Source of the DNA: Firmicutes bacterium UBA3914
GTDB taxonomy: Bacteria > Bacillota > Limnochordia > Darwinibacteriales > Darwinibacteriaceae
NCBI GenBank assembly: GCA_002391385.1
Contig: DGEY01000019.1
Span: 1 to 6,047, forward strand
Direction: 5' to 3'
Length of the DNA stretch: 6,047 nucleotides
This document shows positions 1 to 5,141 of the stretch, one piece after another. Each line of letters begins with the position of its first letter. The stretch's first letter is position 1. The translations under genes were made by a program, and so were the position numbers. The notes below the pieces were generated by a model, which was given only the letters and a program-made list of their open reading frames with translations, did not search any database and had not been told where the DNA came from.

Positions 1-125
1 GGCTTGCAATGATGGCTACCGGGTGCGCTTCTACAGCGCCCCGGCCTTGGCCAACGAATTGGTGGAAGCTGATCATCAGCACGAACCTGGAGTTCTCGAA
101 GTGGGTTCAGTTTTTTGGAGATCCT
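1..125 (+). pseudogene. istB: IS21-family helper ATPase (IstB) remnant with internal deletion, 5' end outside window
   Basis: IstB is the AAA+ ATP-binding partner of the IS21 transposase. Bases 2-70 read in one frame as a stretch containing GYRVRFYSAPALANELVEA, which resembles the region after the Walker A motif of IstB (typical form: G.RVRF.TA..LV.EL.EA). Bases 72-125 then read in the next frame as IISTNLEFSKWVQFFGDP, which resembles the later IstB segment (typical form: LILTTNLEFS.W..VFGD). In an intact protein these blocks are separated by roughly 50-60 residues that include Walker B; here they touch at about bases 70-72 and are out of frame. The usual C-terminal tail after FGD is also missing. 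The gene cannot make a working ATPase. The Walker A part, if present, is left of the window. No partner transposase or IS end is visible. The family call rests on remembered motifs, not a search. Confidence 0.75.
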
Positions 126-160
126 CCAAGGCGAAAGGTTATCCACACTACTCAGCAATT

Positions 161-186
161 GCCCGCACAGCGGGCTTTTTGCTTTT
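161..186 (+). terminator. Rho-independent terminator downstream of the IstB remnant
   Basis: The stem GCCCGC (161-166) pairs perfectly with GCGGGC (170-175) around an ACA loop and is followed by TTTTTGCTTTT. It points rightward. It would stop transcripts entering from the left before the speD promoter. The T-run is on the plus strand only, so it is not bidirectional. Whether it belonged to the insertion sequence or to an older neighbouring gene cannot be told. Confidence 0.75.
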
Positions 187-256
187 CCCAGGCCCCTCTC
201 CCTTCGCAGTGGGGCCCAGTTTGGCGGCTGGGAAGCTCTGCCGCCCTGTGAAAAAG

Positions 257-285
257 TTGACACTTGGTCCGGGCTTTGATATCCT
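257..285 (+). promoter_or_regulatory. Sigma-70/sigma-A type promoter for speD-speE
   Basis: A perfect -35 box TTGACA (257-262) is followed after exactly 17 bases by TATCCT (280-285), which matches four of six bases of the -10 consensus. Transcription should begin near 291-293, leaving a leader of about 75 nt before the speD start codon. It lies just downstream of a terminator, as expected for the start of a new transcription unit. The start site is inferred from box spacing only. Confidence 0.6.
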
Positions 286-323
286 TAAGGCAACTTACAG
301 GGGCTGTACATAAGATATTACCG

Positions 324-349
324 AGACGACGCTGCGCAGCGTGCAGTCT
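324..349 (+). promoter_or_regulatory. Palindrome / hairpin in the speD leader
   Basis: ACGCTGCGCAGCGT (329-342) is a perfect 14-bp palindrome. It is flanked by AGAC (324-327) and GTCT (346-349), which can extend the stem across a small internal loop. The structure sits inside the predicted 5' untranslated region and ends about 7 nt before the purine-rich ribosome binding site (356-364). It could be an operator for a dimeric repressor or an RNA hairpin affecting translation. It has no T-run, so it is not a terminator, and I recognise no known riboswitch class in it. Confidence 0.4.
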
Positions 350-368
350 GTGTAGAGGGGGAGGATAG

Positions 369-1127
369 ATGAAGAAAAAAGTGCGGTTGTATGGCTTCAA
401 CAACCTCACCAAGGCCTTGAGCTTTAACATCTATGACATTTGCTATGCCAAGTCGAGACGGGAGCGGCAGGATTATATCAAATACATCGACGAGCAGTAC
501 AATTCCCAGCGCCTGACGGAAATCTTGACGGAAGTGGTGGACATGATCGGCGCCAAGGTGCTGAACATTTCCACCCAGGACTTCGAGCCTGAAGGTGCTT
601 CAGTCACGGTGCTGATCGCCGAGGAAGAGCTGGTTCCCGTGGGCGATACCATCGTGGCCCACCTGGACAAGAGCCATGTCACGGTGCATACTTACCCTGA
701 GTACCACCCAGATACCAGCCTGGCCACTTTCCGCGTGGATATTGACGTGGCCACCTGCGGGGAGATCAGCCCGCTCAATGCTTTAGATTTTCTGATCAAC
801 TCCTTCGACTCCGATATCATCACCATAGATTACCGGGTGAGGGGCTTCACCCGGGCCGTGGATGGAAGGAAGCTGTTTATGGATCACGACATCACCTCCA
901 TCCAGGACTTCATCAGCCCCGCCATCCTCGCCAAGTACGATGCAGTGGACATCAACGTATACGGAGCTAACCTCTTCCATACCAAGCTGCTCATCAGGGA
1001 ACTGGATCTGGAAAACTACCTCTTCAACACCGACCCCTACGAATTCTCCCCCAAGGAGCGCATGGAGATCGCCGCTAGTTTGCGCAGGGAGATGATGGAG
1101 ATCTTCAGCGGCTGCAACGTCTACTAG
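369..1127 (+). CDS. speD: S-adenosylmethionine decarboxylase proenzyme, E. coli-type (class 1a)
   Basis: This enzyme removes CO2 from S-adenosylmethionine to give decarboxylated AdoMet, the aminopropyl donor for spermidine synthesis, in the cytoplasm. The proenzyme cleaves itself and turns a serine into the essential pyruvoyl group. The cleavage region LDKSHVTVHTYPE is present, so cleavage is expected between Lys101 and Ser102. ATCGEISPLNAL carries the expected catalytic Cys130, and SDIITIDYRVRGFTR (148-162) is another block shared with E. coli SpeD. The start GFNNLTKALSFNIYDICYAK also matches that enzyme closely. At 252 residues it is near the 264 of E. coli; the loop before the cleavage site is shorter. 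The ATG at 369 is preceded by AGGGGGAGG (356-364). It is the first gene of an operon with speE, whose ribosome binding site begins right at the speD stop codon. The large class 1a form differs from the short (about 120-residue) class 1b enzyme of Bacillus. Confidence 0.96.
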   Translation: MKKKVRLYGFNNLTKALSFNIYDICYAKSRRERQDYIKYIDEQYNSQRLTEILTEVVDMIGAKVLNISTQDFEPEGASVTVLIAEEELVPVGDTIVAHLDKSHVTVHTYPEYHPDTSLATFRVDIDVATCGEISPLNALDFLINSFDSDIITIDYRVRGFTRAVDGRKLFMDHDITSIQDFISPAILAKYDAVDINVYGANLFHTKLLIRELDLENYLFNTDPYEFSPKERMEIAASLRREMMEIFSGCNVY

Positions 1128-1144
1128 AAGGAGTGGATGGATTG
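1126..1144 (+). promoter_or_regulatory. Ribosome binding site that decides the speE start (TTG at 1142)
   Basis: AGAAGGAG (1126-1133) overlaps the speD stop codon TAG (1125-1127). An in-frame GTG at 1133 shares its first base with this Shine-Dalgarno sequence and so cannot be served by it. The in-frame TTG at 1142 lies 8 nt after it, an ideal distance, and gives a protein starting M-D-L-W-F-T-E, like other spermidine synthases. The ATG at 1137 is out of frame and hits a stop after about 48 codons. Confidence 0.65.
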
Positions 1145-1993
1145 GACCTCTGGTTTACTGAGCAGTTATCGGATCACGTGCGTCTTTCCCTGCGGGTCAC
1201 CCGCCATCTATACAGTGGAGAGAGCCCTTTCCAAAGGATCGATGTGCTTGATTCGGTGGAATTCGGGCGGGTTCTTCTAATCGACGGCCTGATCATGATC
1301 ACCGAGCGGGACGAGTTCATCTACCACGAGATGATCACCCATGTGCCCATGGCCGTGCACCCCAGTCCCCGCCGGGTGCTGGTGGTGGGGGGCGGCGATG
1401 GGGGAACTGTGCGGGAACTCTGCCGCTATGACCGCATAGAGCACATAGATCTGGTGGAGATCGATGAGCTGGTGGTGCAGGTGGCCAAGGAGTTCTTTCC
1501 CACCACCTCCAGCGGTTTTGCCGATCCCCGTGTTCAGCTGCACTTTGCCGATGGGGTAGATTACGTGCGCAAGTGCGGCACTAAATACGATTTGATAATT
1601 GTTGATTCCACCGATCCCATCGGACCCGGTGAAGGCTTATTCACCCAGGAGTTTTACCAAGACTGCTTCCGCATCCTAAATGATGATGGCATCATGGTCA
1701 ACCAGCACGAAGGGCCCTTTTACGCAGAAGATGCCAGGGCCTGCCAGCGCGCCCATGCCCGCATTGTCCAGGTTTTCCCCATCAGCCGGGTGTACCAAGC
1801 TTGTATCCCCACCTATGCTTCTGGACACTGGCTCTTTGGGTTTGCCTCCAAGAAGTATCATCCTGTGAAGGATCTGCGGGCGCAGGAGTGGGAAGCCCTC
1901 GGGCTGAAGACCCGCTACTACAACACCAAGCTCCACAGGGGAGCCTTTGCCCTGCCGGTCTATGTGGAAGAGCTGCTCGCGGCGGTGGAGTAA
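1142..1993 (+). CDS. speE: Spermidine synthase (putrescine aminopropyltransferase)
   Basis: This cytoplasmic enzyme transfers the aminopropyl group of decarboxylated AdoMet, made by the preceding gene product, to putrescine, giving spermidine and methylthioadenosine. Numbered from the TTG start (283 residues, normal for the family), it shows the N-terminal strand domain with LWFTE, then YHEMITHVP (61-69), the glycine-rich nucleotide-binding loop VVGGGDGGTVRE (81-92), the acidic ribose-binding motif LVEIDE (104-109), and the active-site VDSTDPIGPGEGLF (154-167) with Asp155 and Asp158. IPTYASGHW (222-230) is the usual substrate-site segment, with Ala where Pro is common. QHEGP replaces the more usual Q-S/T/C-E-S/N-P, a mild deviation. 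A start nine bases upstream (GTG 1133) is possible in frame but badly placed relative to the Shine-Dalgarno. The gene sits only 14 bases after speD and should be co-transcribed with it. No gene for making putrescine is visible here. Confidence 0.96.
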   Translation: MDLWFTEQLSDHVRLSLRVTRHLYSGESPFQRIDVLDSVEFGRVLLIDGLIMITERDEFIYHEMITHVPMAVHPSPRRVLVVGGGDGGTVRELCRYDRIEHIDLVEIDELVVQVAKEFFPTTSSGFADPRVQLHFADGVDYVRKCGTKYDLIIVDSTDPIGPGEGLFTQEFYQDCFRILNDDGIMVNQHEGPFYAEDARACQRAHARIVQVFPISRVYQACIPTYASGHWLFGFASKKYHPVKDLRAQEWEALGLKTRYYNTKLHRGAFALPVYVEELLAAVE

Positions 1994-2077
1994 GGCGGAG
2001 CTGTACCTACTCTTGAGTCCATTCGGCGCCTGCTTTGGGCCTCGGCCTGCCGCGCCCTGCCAAGTAGATGAGAAATG

Positions 2078-2106
2078 CCAGCGCATCCCGCTGGTTTTTT
2101 TGTCTT
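2078..2106 (+). terminator. Rho-independent terminator of the speD-speE operon
   Basis: The stem CCAGCG (2078-2083) pairs with CGCTGG (2089-2094) around a 5-nt loop and is followed by seven Ts and GTCTT. It lies 84 nt after the speE stop codon and points rightward, towards the convergent serine hydrolase gene. Confidence 0.85.
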
Positions 2107-2335
2107 GACTTCAACGCCTCCAGCCGCCGCGCCGCCTCAGAGGGGTGCATGGCCTCCTGCTGGGCCAGCTCTGCCGGGATGATCGATCTTTATCTGGTCC
2201 ACTGGCTGTTGAGTGTCTTCTGGGCGCGGCACAGGGGCATCTATCTCTGGCGGTGGACCTTGTTTACCGCTTGCAGATGCGCCGCCGTCCAAAAGGCCGC
2301 GCCCCAGTGCTACCTCGCTGGAAGCGGTAACCGCC
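2107..2335. other. Short convergent intergenic spacer, no supported gene
   Basis: This stretch lies between the terminators of two convergent units. Open frames across it are short, lack well-placed ribosome binding sites and show no recognisable motif. One minus-strand frame (47 codons, 2150-2007) looks mildly protein-like and is treated separately as a weak observation. Confidence 0.5.
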
Positions 2336-2365
2336 AAAAGAGAAACGGCCGCTTTTCAGCGGCCG
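2336..2365 (-). terminator. Rho-independent terminator of the serine hydrolase gene, overlapping its stop codon
   Basis: Read on the minus strand, CGGCCGC (2365-2359) and GCGGCCG (2352-2346) form a 7-bp all-GC stem with the loop TGAAAA, followed by TTTCTCTTTT. The TGA stop codon of the serine hydrolase (2358-2356) is the first three bases of the loop, so the last sense codons form the 5' arm of the terminator. Confidence 0.8.
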
Positions 2366-3798
2366 CTCAGCTTGCCACGTACAGGGGGGAATTCCCGCCT
2401 GCCGAAGCCGACATTCATGCGGAAGCTCAGCTCAACTTCCCCGGGAGTGAAGGTGCAGGTTAAGTGATAGGAAAACGGTGTTTCCACCAGGCGGGTCATG
2501 ATTTCCAAAGTGTTGGCGCTCTGCCGGGCTGCGCAGGAAAAGGCCGGTGAGCTGCCCTGGACAGAGGGGCTCGGCGGGGGGAAGCTGCCCTCGCCGTAGC
2601 GGCCGTAGCCGCAGGTGATCTCCGCCTGGCCCTGGGGCAGTTCCAAAGCGGCGTAGATGGAATCGTCGCGGAAGGTGAAGCTAATGGCCTTTACCCCCAG
2701 CTCGCTATGGGGAAAGACGTAGCGTCCAGCAAAACTCTCTTCAGTGCCCCGCTTTTCCCCGGGGAGGGGAGCTAGGGCCAGGTTTTCCAGCTTGGCCAGG
2801 AGCCGTTCCTGTTCTTCGTTGGCTTCCGGAAGGGGATCGGGGGAAAGCGCGGGGAGGATGATCTCCCAGATGCCATCCAAGACCCCCTGCATATCATCGG
2901 TTCCCGCGGTGATGGCCACCACCAGATCCTTTTCCGGGACAACAACGCAGAACTGCCCGAAGGCGCCGTCACCCCGGTAGGCGTTGTGCCGGCAGCGCCA
3001 GAACTGATAGCCATAGCCCTGCCGCCATTCGATGGCCACATTGTCGTTGTCAATCTGCTTGCTGGTGGCTTCCCGGATCCAGGCGGGGCTGAGCAGCTGC
3101 TGGCCGTTCCACATACCCTCCTGCAGGTAGAACTGGCCGAACTTGGCGATATCCTCAGTCTTCAAGCTCAAACCATACCCGCCGGTGTCGATACCCCGGG
3201 GGCATCTCTCCCAGGTGGCGCCGGTGATGCCCAGGGGCTGGAAGAGGCGGGGGGTTAGGTAGTCCAGGAGCCTTTGGCCTGTAACCTTGTGCAGGATGGC
3301 GGAGAGCATGTAGGTTGCGGCGGTGTTGTACACAAAGTGGGTGCCCGGTTCCCGGGGCACCTCTTCCGCCAAGAACGCCTTCACCCAATTGCCGTCGGGG
3401 GCGGCGTGGACCCGCCCGGATGGATCCTCCTCATGGCCTGTGGACATGGTGAGCAGGTGGCGGATGCGCATCTTGGCCAGGTTGGGGCCGACCTTTTGCG
3501 GCAGCTCCTCCGGGAAGAAGCTGCACACCTCATCGTCGACAGTGAACAGACCTTCCTGCACGGCAAAGCCAATGGCCGTGGAGGTGAAGCTCTTGCTCAA
3601 GGAAAAGAGCATGTGGGGACGTTCAGGACCGTAGGGCTTCCACCAGCCCTCCGCCAGCACCTGGCCGTGGCGGAGGAGCATCAGGGAATGGATCTCCAGC
3701 CGCTTGCGGGCAAAATAATCCAGAAGTTCGCCGACTGCAGCCGAGGGCAGGCCCTGGCTTTCTGGGGTAGTGCGCTTGAGACCTTCTGTTTCCGACAT
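2356..3798 (-). CDS. Serine hydrolase, beta-lactamase/penicillin-binding-protein fold (class C-like), cytoplasmic
   Basis: The protein belongs to the broad beta-lactamase-related family (Pfam Beta-lactamase, PF00144), which includes esterases, peptidases and amidases; the substrate is unknown. Positions below count from the upstream ATG at 3807. The nucleophile motif SxxK is S69-L-S-K72 in MLFSLSKSFTSTAIG, the second motif is Y160-N-T in FVYNTAATYMLSAIL, and GDGAFGQF (279-286) is in the place of the third motif. The catalytic domain spans about 15-325. A C-terminal region (about 345-483) with SFTFRDDSIYAAL and a VET-F-Y-L-CTF-pattern strand resembles the tail of a group of non-secreted serine hydrolases. 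No signal peptide or lipobox is seen, so it should stay in the cytoplasm and is unlikely to be a resistance enzyme. I prefer the ATG at 3798 (480 residues): AAAGGA lies 8 nt before it, whereas the same bases abut the ATG at 3807. It is transcribed alone, towards speE. Confidence 0.9.
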   Translation of the reverse strand: MSETEGLKRTTPESQGLPSAAVGELLDYFARKRLEIHSLMLLRHGQVLAEGWWKPYGPERPHMLFSLSKSFTSTAIGFAVQEGLFTVDDEVCSFFPEELPQKVGPNLAKMRIRHLLTMSTGHEEDPSGRVHAAPDGNWVKAFLAEEVPREPGTHFVYNTAATYMLSAILHKVTGQRLLDYLTPRLFQPLGITGATWERCPRGIDTGGYGLSLKTEDIAKFGQFYLQEGMWNGQQLLSPAWIREATSKQIDNDNVAIEWRQGYGYQFWRCRHNAYRGDGAFGQFCVVVPEKDLVVAITAGTDDMQGVLDGIWEIILPALSPDPLPEANEEQERLLAKLENLALAPLPGEKRGTEESFAGRYVFPHSELGVKAISFTFRDDSIYAALELPQGQAEITCGYGRYGEGSFPPPSPSVQGSSPAFSCAARQSANTLEIMTRLVETPFSYHLTCTFTPGEVELSFRMNVGFGRREFPPVRGKLSGR

Positions 3799-3827
3799 CT
3801 CGCTCATCCTTTGCTAAGGCATTTTCC

Positions 3828-3839
3828 GCGATTATTCGC
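3828..3839 (-). promoter_or_regulatory. Possible -10 element with dyad upstream of the serine hydrolase gene
   Basis: On the minus strand AATAAT (3836-3831) matches five of six bases of the -10 consensus and sits inside the small dyad GCGA-ATAA-TCGC (3839-3828). Transcription would begin near 3824, about 25 nt before the preferred start codon. No good -35 box is found at 16-18 nt, so activation by a protein or a different sigma factor would be needed. This is weak. Confidence 0.25.
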
Positions 3840-3842
3840 CAA

Positions 3843-3903
3843 ACAGGGAGAAACCCCTCCAAATCCGCTCCTTGGCCTGATATTTCGAGGGTTTTCTGCC
3901 TGT
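3843..3903. repeat. 61-nt interrupted palindrome (22-nt imperfect inverted repeats, 17-nt spacer)
   Basis: The left arm 3843-3864 is complementary to the right arm 3882-3903 at 19 of 22 positions. The paired blocks are ACAGG/CCTGT, AGAAA/TTTCT, CCCTC/GAGGG and AAAT/ATTT. The three mismatches (3848/3898, 3854/3892, 3860/3886) are exactly six bases apart. There is no T-run next to it, so it is not a standard terminator. It lies upstream of the divergent pair formed by the serine hydrolase and the 4174 gene. It could be a small mobile palindromic element, paired operator sites, or a structured RNA. Confidence 0.6.
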
Positions 3904-4160
3904 AGAAGTCTCCGGGTTTACCTGCAGCAAAGGACAAGGAGATAAACGGTGGATGCCTAATACTACCCGTAAAGATGGCGCGGGCTTTCGAAGGAGGATG
4001 CCACATCCGCTCAGTACTATCGACTTGAGGTGGCAGACTTTTTACTGCTTCCCTTAACGGTTGCTTTGAACGTTGATACCTGAGTTACTGGGTGGGCCGT
4101 GGATCCTGGGTGAAAGGAAGTTTAGGAACCGCTTAGGTTTTGAGTCAGTTCAAGGAAGAG
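3904..4160. other. Intergenic region between divergent genes, no supported gene
   Basis: This stretch between the serine hydrolase and the coiled-coil gene must carry the promoter of the latter, but I see no strong -35/-10 pair. A weak pair is TTTACC with GATAAA about 18 nt downstream (near 3916-3945). A 34-codon plus-strand frame starts with ATG at 3953 after AAGGAG with an 11-nt gap, but its sequence looks random. No tRNA or known riboswitch is recognised. Confidence 0.4.
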
Positions 4161-4173
4161 AGGGGGACCGCAG

Positions 4174-4602
4174 GTGACTGATCAGCAAAAGGAGGTCCTG
4201 GAGGCTAAGGTAGCTGCCCGGGAAGTGCTGCGCCGGCTGGATGAGGTGGAAAGGACGCTGCGCGGGGCGCGCAATTGGGGCTTTTTCGACCTGTTTTCCA
4301 ACCGGAGCTTCCTATCAAGTTTGGTGAAATTCGGCAAGATCAACAAAGCCGAAGACCAGCTCCGCCAAGTACAGGCTGCCTTAAGGCGCCTCCAGAAGGA
4401 GTTGGGGGATATCAATCTCTCTGTGCGGGAGTCGTTGAATATCGGCAGCTTCCAGGCCTTTTTGGATATCGCTTTCGACAACATCATCTCAGACTGGCTG
4501 ACCCAGAGCAGGATCCACGAAAGCCTCCGGGAAGTGGCCTATGTCAAGCGGGAAGTGCAGCAGGTACTGACTCGCCTGGAAGAGATGGAAAGAGAGCTGT
4601 AA
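4174..4602 (+). CDS. Conserved-looking coiled-coil protein of unknown function
   Basis: This is a 142-residue soluble protein with no signal peptide and no membrane segment. Residues 1-32 (MTDQQKEVLEAK... to LRGA) and about 50-85 are charged heptad-like helices, and the last 25 residues (VKREVQQVLTRLEEMEREL) form another probable coiled coil. Between them are a compact aromatic motif, NWGFFDLF (34-41), then SSLVKFGKINKAE, and a region with FLDIAFDNIISDW (95-107). This order (helix, W-G-FFD-F, S-L-K--KI-KA) resembles hypothetical proteins I recall from Firmicutes, but I know no function. The GTG start at 4174 has AGGGGG (4161-4166) seven bases upstream. The gene is followed by its own terminator and is not in an operon with its neighbours. 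Helical bundling or a partner-binding adaptor role would fit the composition, but that is inference only. Confidence 0.85.
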   Translation: MTDQQKEVLEAKVAAREVLRRLDEVERTLRGARNWGFFDLFSNRSFLSSLVKFGKINKAEDQLRQVQAALRRLQKELGDINLSVRESLNIGSFQAFLDIAFDNIISDWLTQSRIHESLREVAYVKREVQQVLTRLEEMEREL

Positions 4603-4627
4603 AGCGGCGGCAGAGGCATGACACGAG

Positions 4628-4658
4628 CGGCATTGAGCATCTTCAGTGCCGTTTTTTT
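4628..4658 (+). terminator. Rho-independent terminator of the coiled-coil gene
   Basis: CGGCATTGA (4628-4636) pairs with TCAGTGCCG (4643-4651), nine pairs including one G-U wobble, around a 6-nt loop. Seven Ts (4652-4658) follow. It lies 26 nt after the stop codon at 4602. Confidence 0.88.
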
Positions 4659-5050
4659 GCTGGCAGAAGCGGGCCTGTAAGGTATAGTTCTTGTTACCAG
4701 CGCTCGACCATATGCCGGCGGTGTTACCACGTGAAGAGACAGTTGGCTTCTGTGTCAATGGCCGGACGGGCGTTCCGCTGCGGAGCCGTGGCCTATCTGG
4801 CTTAATGATAATTGGACCACCGAAGTGGGTGGGCTGGACACGCTTGCGCATTGGTTTTCCAGGTCTTGCTTGCCAAAGGGTTCCATACGCGGGCACGGTG
4901 ACGAATCGGCTCTGTGCCACTGGACGTGACGTCTCAGTCCGCTAGTAGGCAGGATATCCAGGGACAGCGCTGTGGCTGTGGACCGCAGCTGGATATGGCC
5001 GAAGTAGAGGACGACTGGAGCAATGGTGGCCGGCCGCGTTCCCCATTGGA
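4659..5050. other. Long intergenic stretch without a convincing gene
   Basis: Nearly 400 bases show no credible coding region: open frames on either strand have no known motif, no well-placed ribosome binding site and odd composition. Visible structure includes an inverted repeat ATATCCAG (4954-4961) / CTGGATAT (4989-4996) enclosing the palindrome ACAGCGCTGT (4964-4973), and a stem GGCAC (4892-4896) / GTGCC (4914-4918). It may be decayed DNA, an extended upstream regulatory region, or an unrecognised RNA. No transposon ends were found. Confidence 0.45.
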
Positions 5051-5106
5051 GTTAACCTCTGGGGGTTAACTTACCAAAGTTAACCTTAAGAAGTTAACTT
5101 TTTCAT
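5051..5106 (+). repeat. Four GTTAAC sites at exact 14-bp spacing (operator array)
   Basis: GTTAAC occurs at 5051-5056, 5065-5070, 5079-5084 and 5093-5098, so each copy begins 14 bases after the last. The bases between copies are not conserved, so this is a row of binding sites rather than a copied tandem repeat. Preferred flanks are purines before and C/T-T after; the fourth copy, AAGTTAACTT, is a 10-bp perfect palindrome. The array overlaps and flanks the -35 element of the promoter at 5086-5114, so a protein bound here would most simply act as a repressor of the DUF3307-SatD operon. The binding protein is unknown. Confidence 0.7.
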
Positions 5107-5114
5107 GCTAGAAT
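5086..5114 (+). promoter_or_regulatory. Extended -10 promoter of the DUF3307-SatD operon
   Basis: TTAAGA (5086-5091, four of six consensus bases) is followed after 17 bases by TAGAAT (5109-5114, five of six). TG at 5106-5107, one base before the -10 hexamer, makes it an extended -10 promoter. Transcription should begin near 5121, only about 20 nt before the start codon. The -35 hexamer lies between the third and fourth GTTAAC sites. Confidence 0.65.
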
Positions 5115-5141
5115 GGAGTCAGTTCCTGGAGGTGAACCTCG

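Noticed and set aside
191..232. Alternative hairpins GGCCCC/GGGGCC and CCCAG/CTGGG upstream of speD
   Set aside because: They overlap by two bases like an attenuator, but lie upstream of the predicted promoter and downstream of a terminator, so they are probably not transcribed; GC-rich pairing here may be chance.
1676..2086. 136-codon minus-strand open frame opposite speE
   Set aside because: It lies almost wholly inside the coding strand of a clear spermidine synthase, has no motif and no usable ribosome binding site, and is a shadow frame.
2068..2463. 131-codon plus-strand open frame between speE and the hydrolase
   Set aside because: It starts within the speE terminator, runs over another terminator and into the 3' end of the convergent gene, and has no recognisable domain.
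2356..3798. Antibiotic-resistance beta-lactamase
   Set aside because: The protein has the fold motifs but no signal peptide, and carries a C-terminal region typical of cytoplasmic serine hydrolases rather than secreted AmpC enzymes.
3274..3945. 223-codon plus-strand open frame across the serine hydrolase gene
   Set aside because: It is antisense to a protein with clear SxxK and other family motifs; its composition (Gly, Arg, His rich) is typical of a shadow of a GC-rich gene.
3953..4057. 34-codon plus-strand small frame with AAGGAG upstream
   Set aside because: The ribosome binding site is 11 nt away, the peptide has no pattern, and the promoter evidence is weak; left as unsupported.
4489..4920. 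143-codon minus-strand open frame
   Set aside because: It runs antisense through the 3' part of the coiled-coil gene and its terminator, with no family motif and no clear ribosome binding site.
5051..5098. BirA (biotin repressor) operator, because such sites contain GTTAAC half-sites
   Set aside because: BirA half-sites are inverted TTGTTAAC / GTTAACAA separated by about 15 bases, and only two are used. Here there are four copies at 14-bp steps without the TTG/CAA flanks, and no biotin gene nearby.
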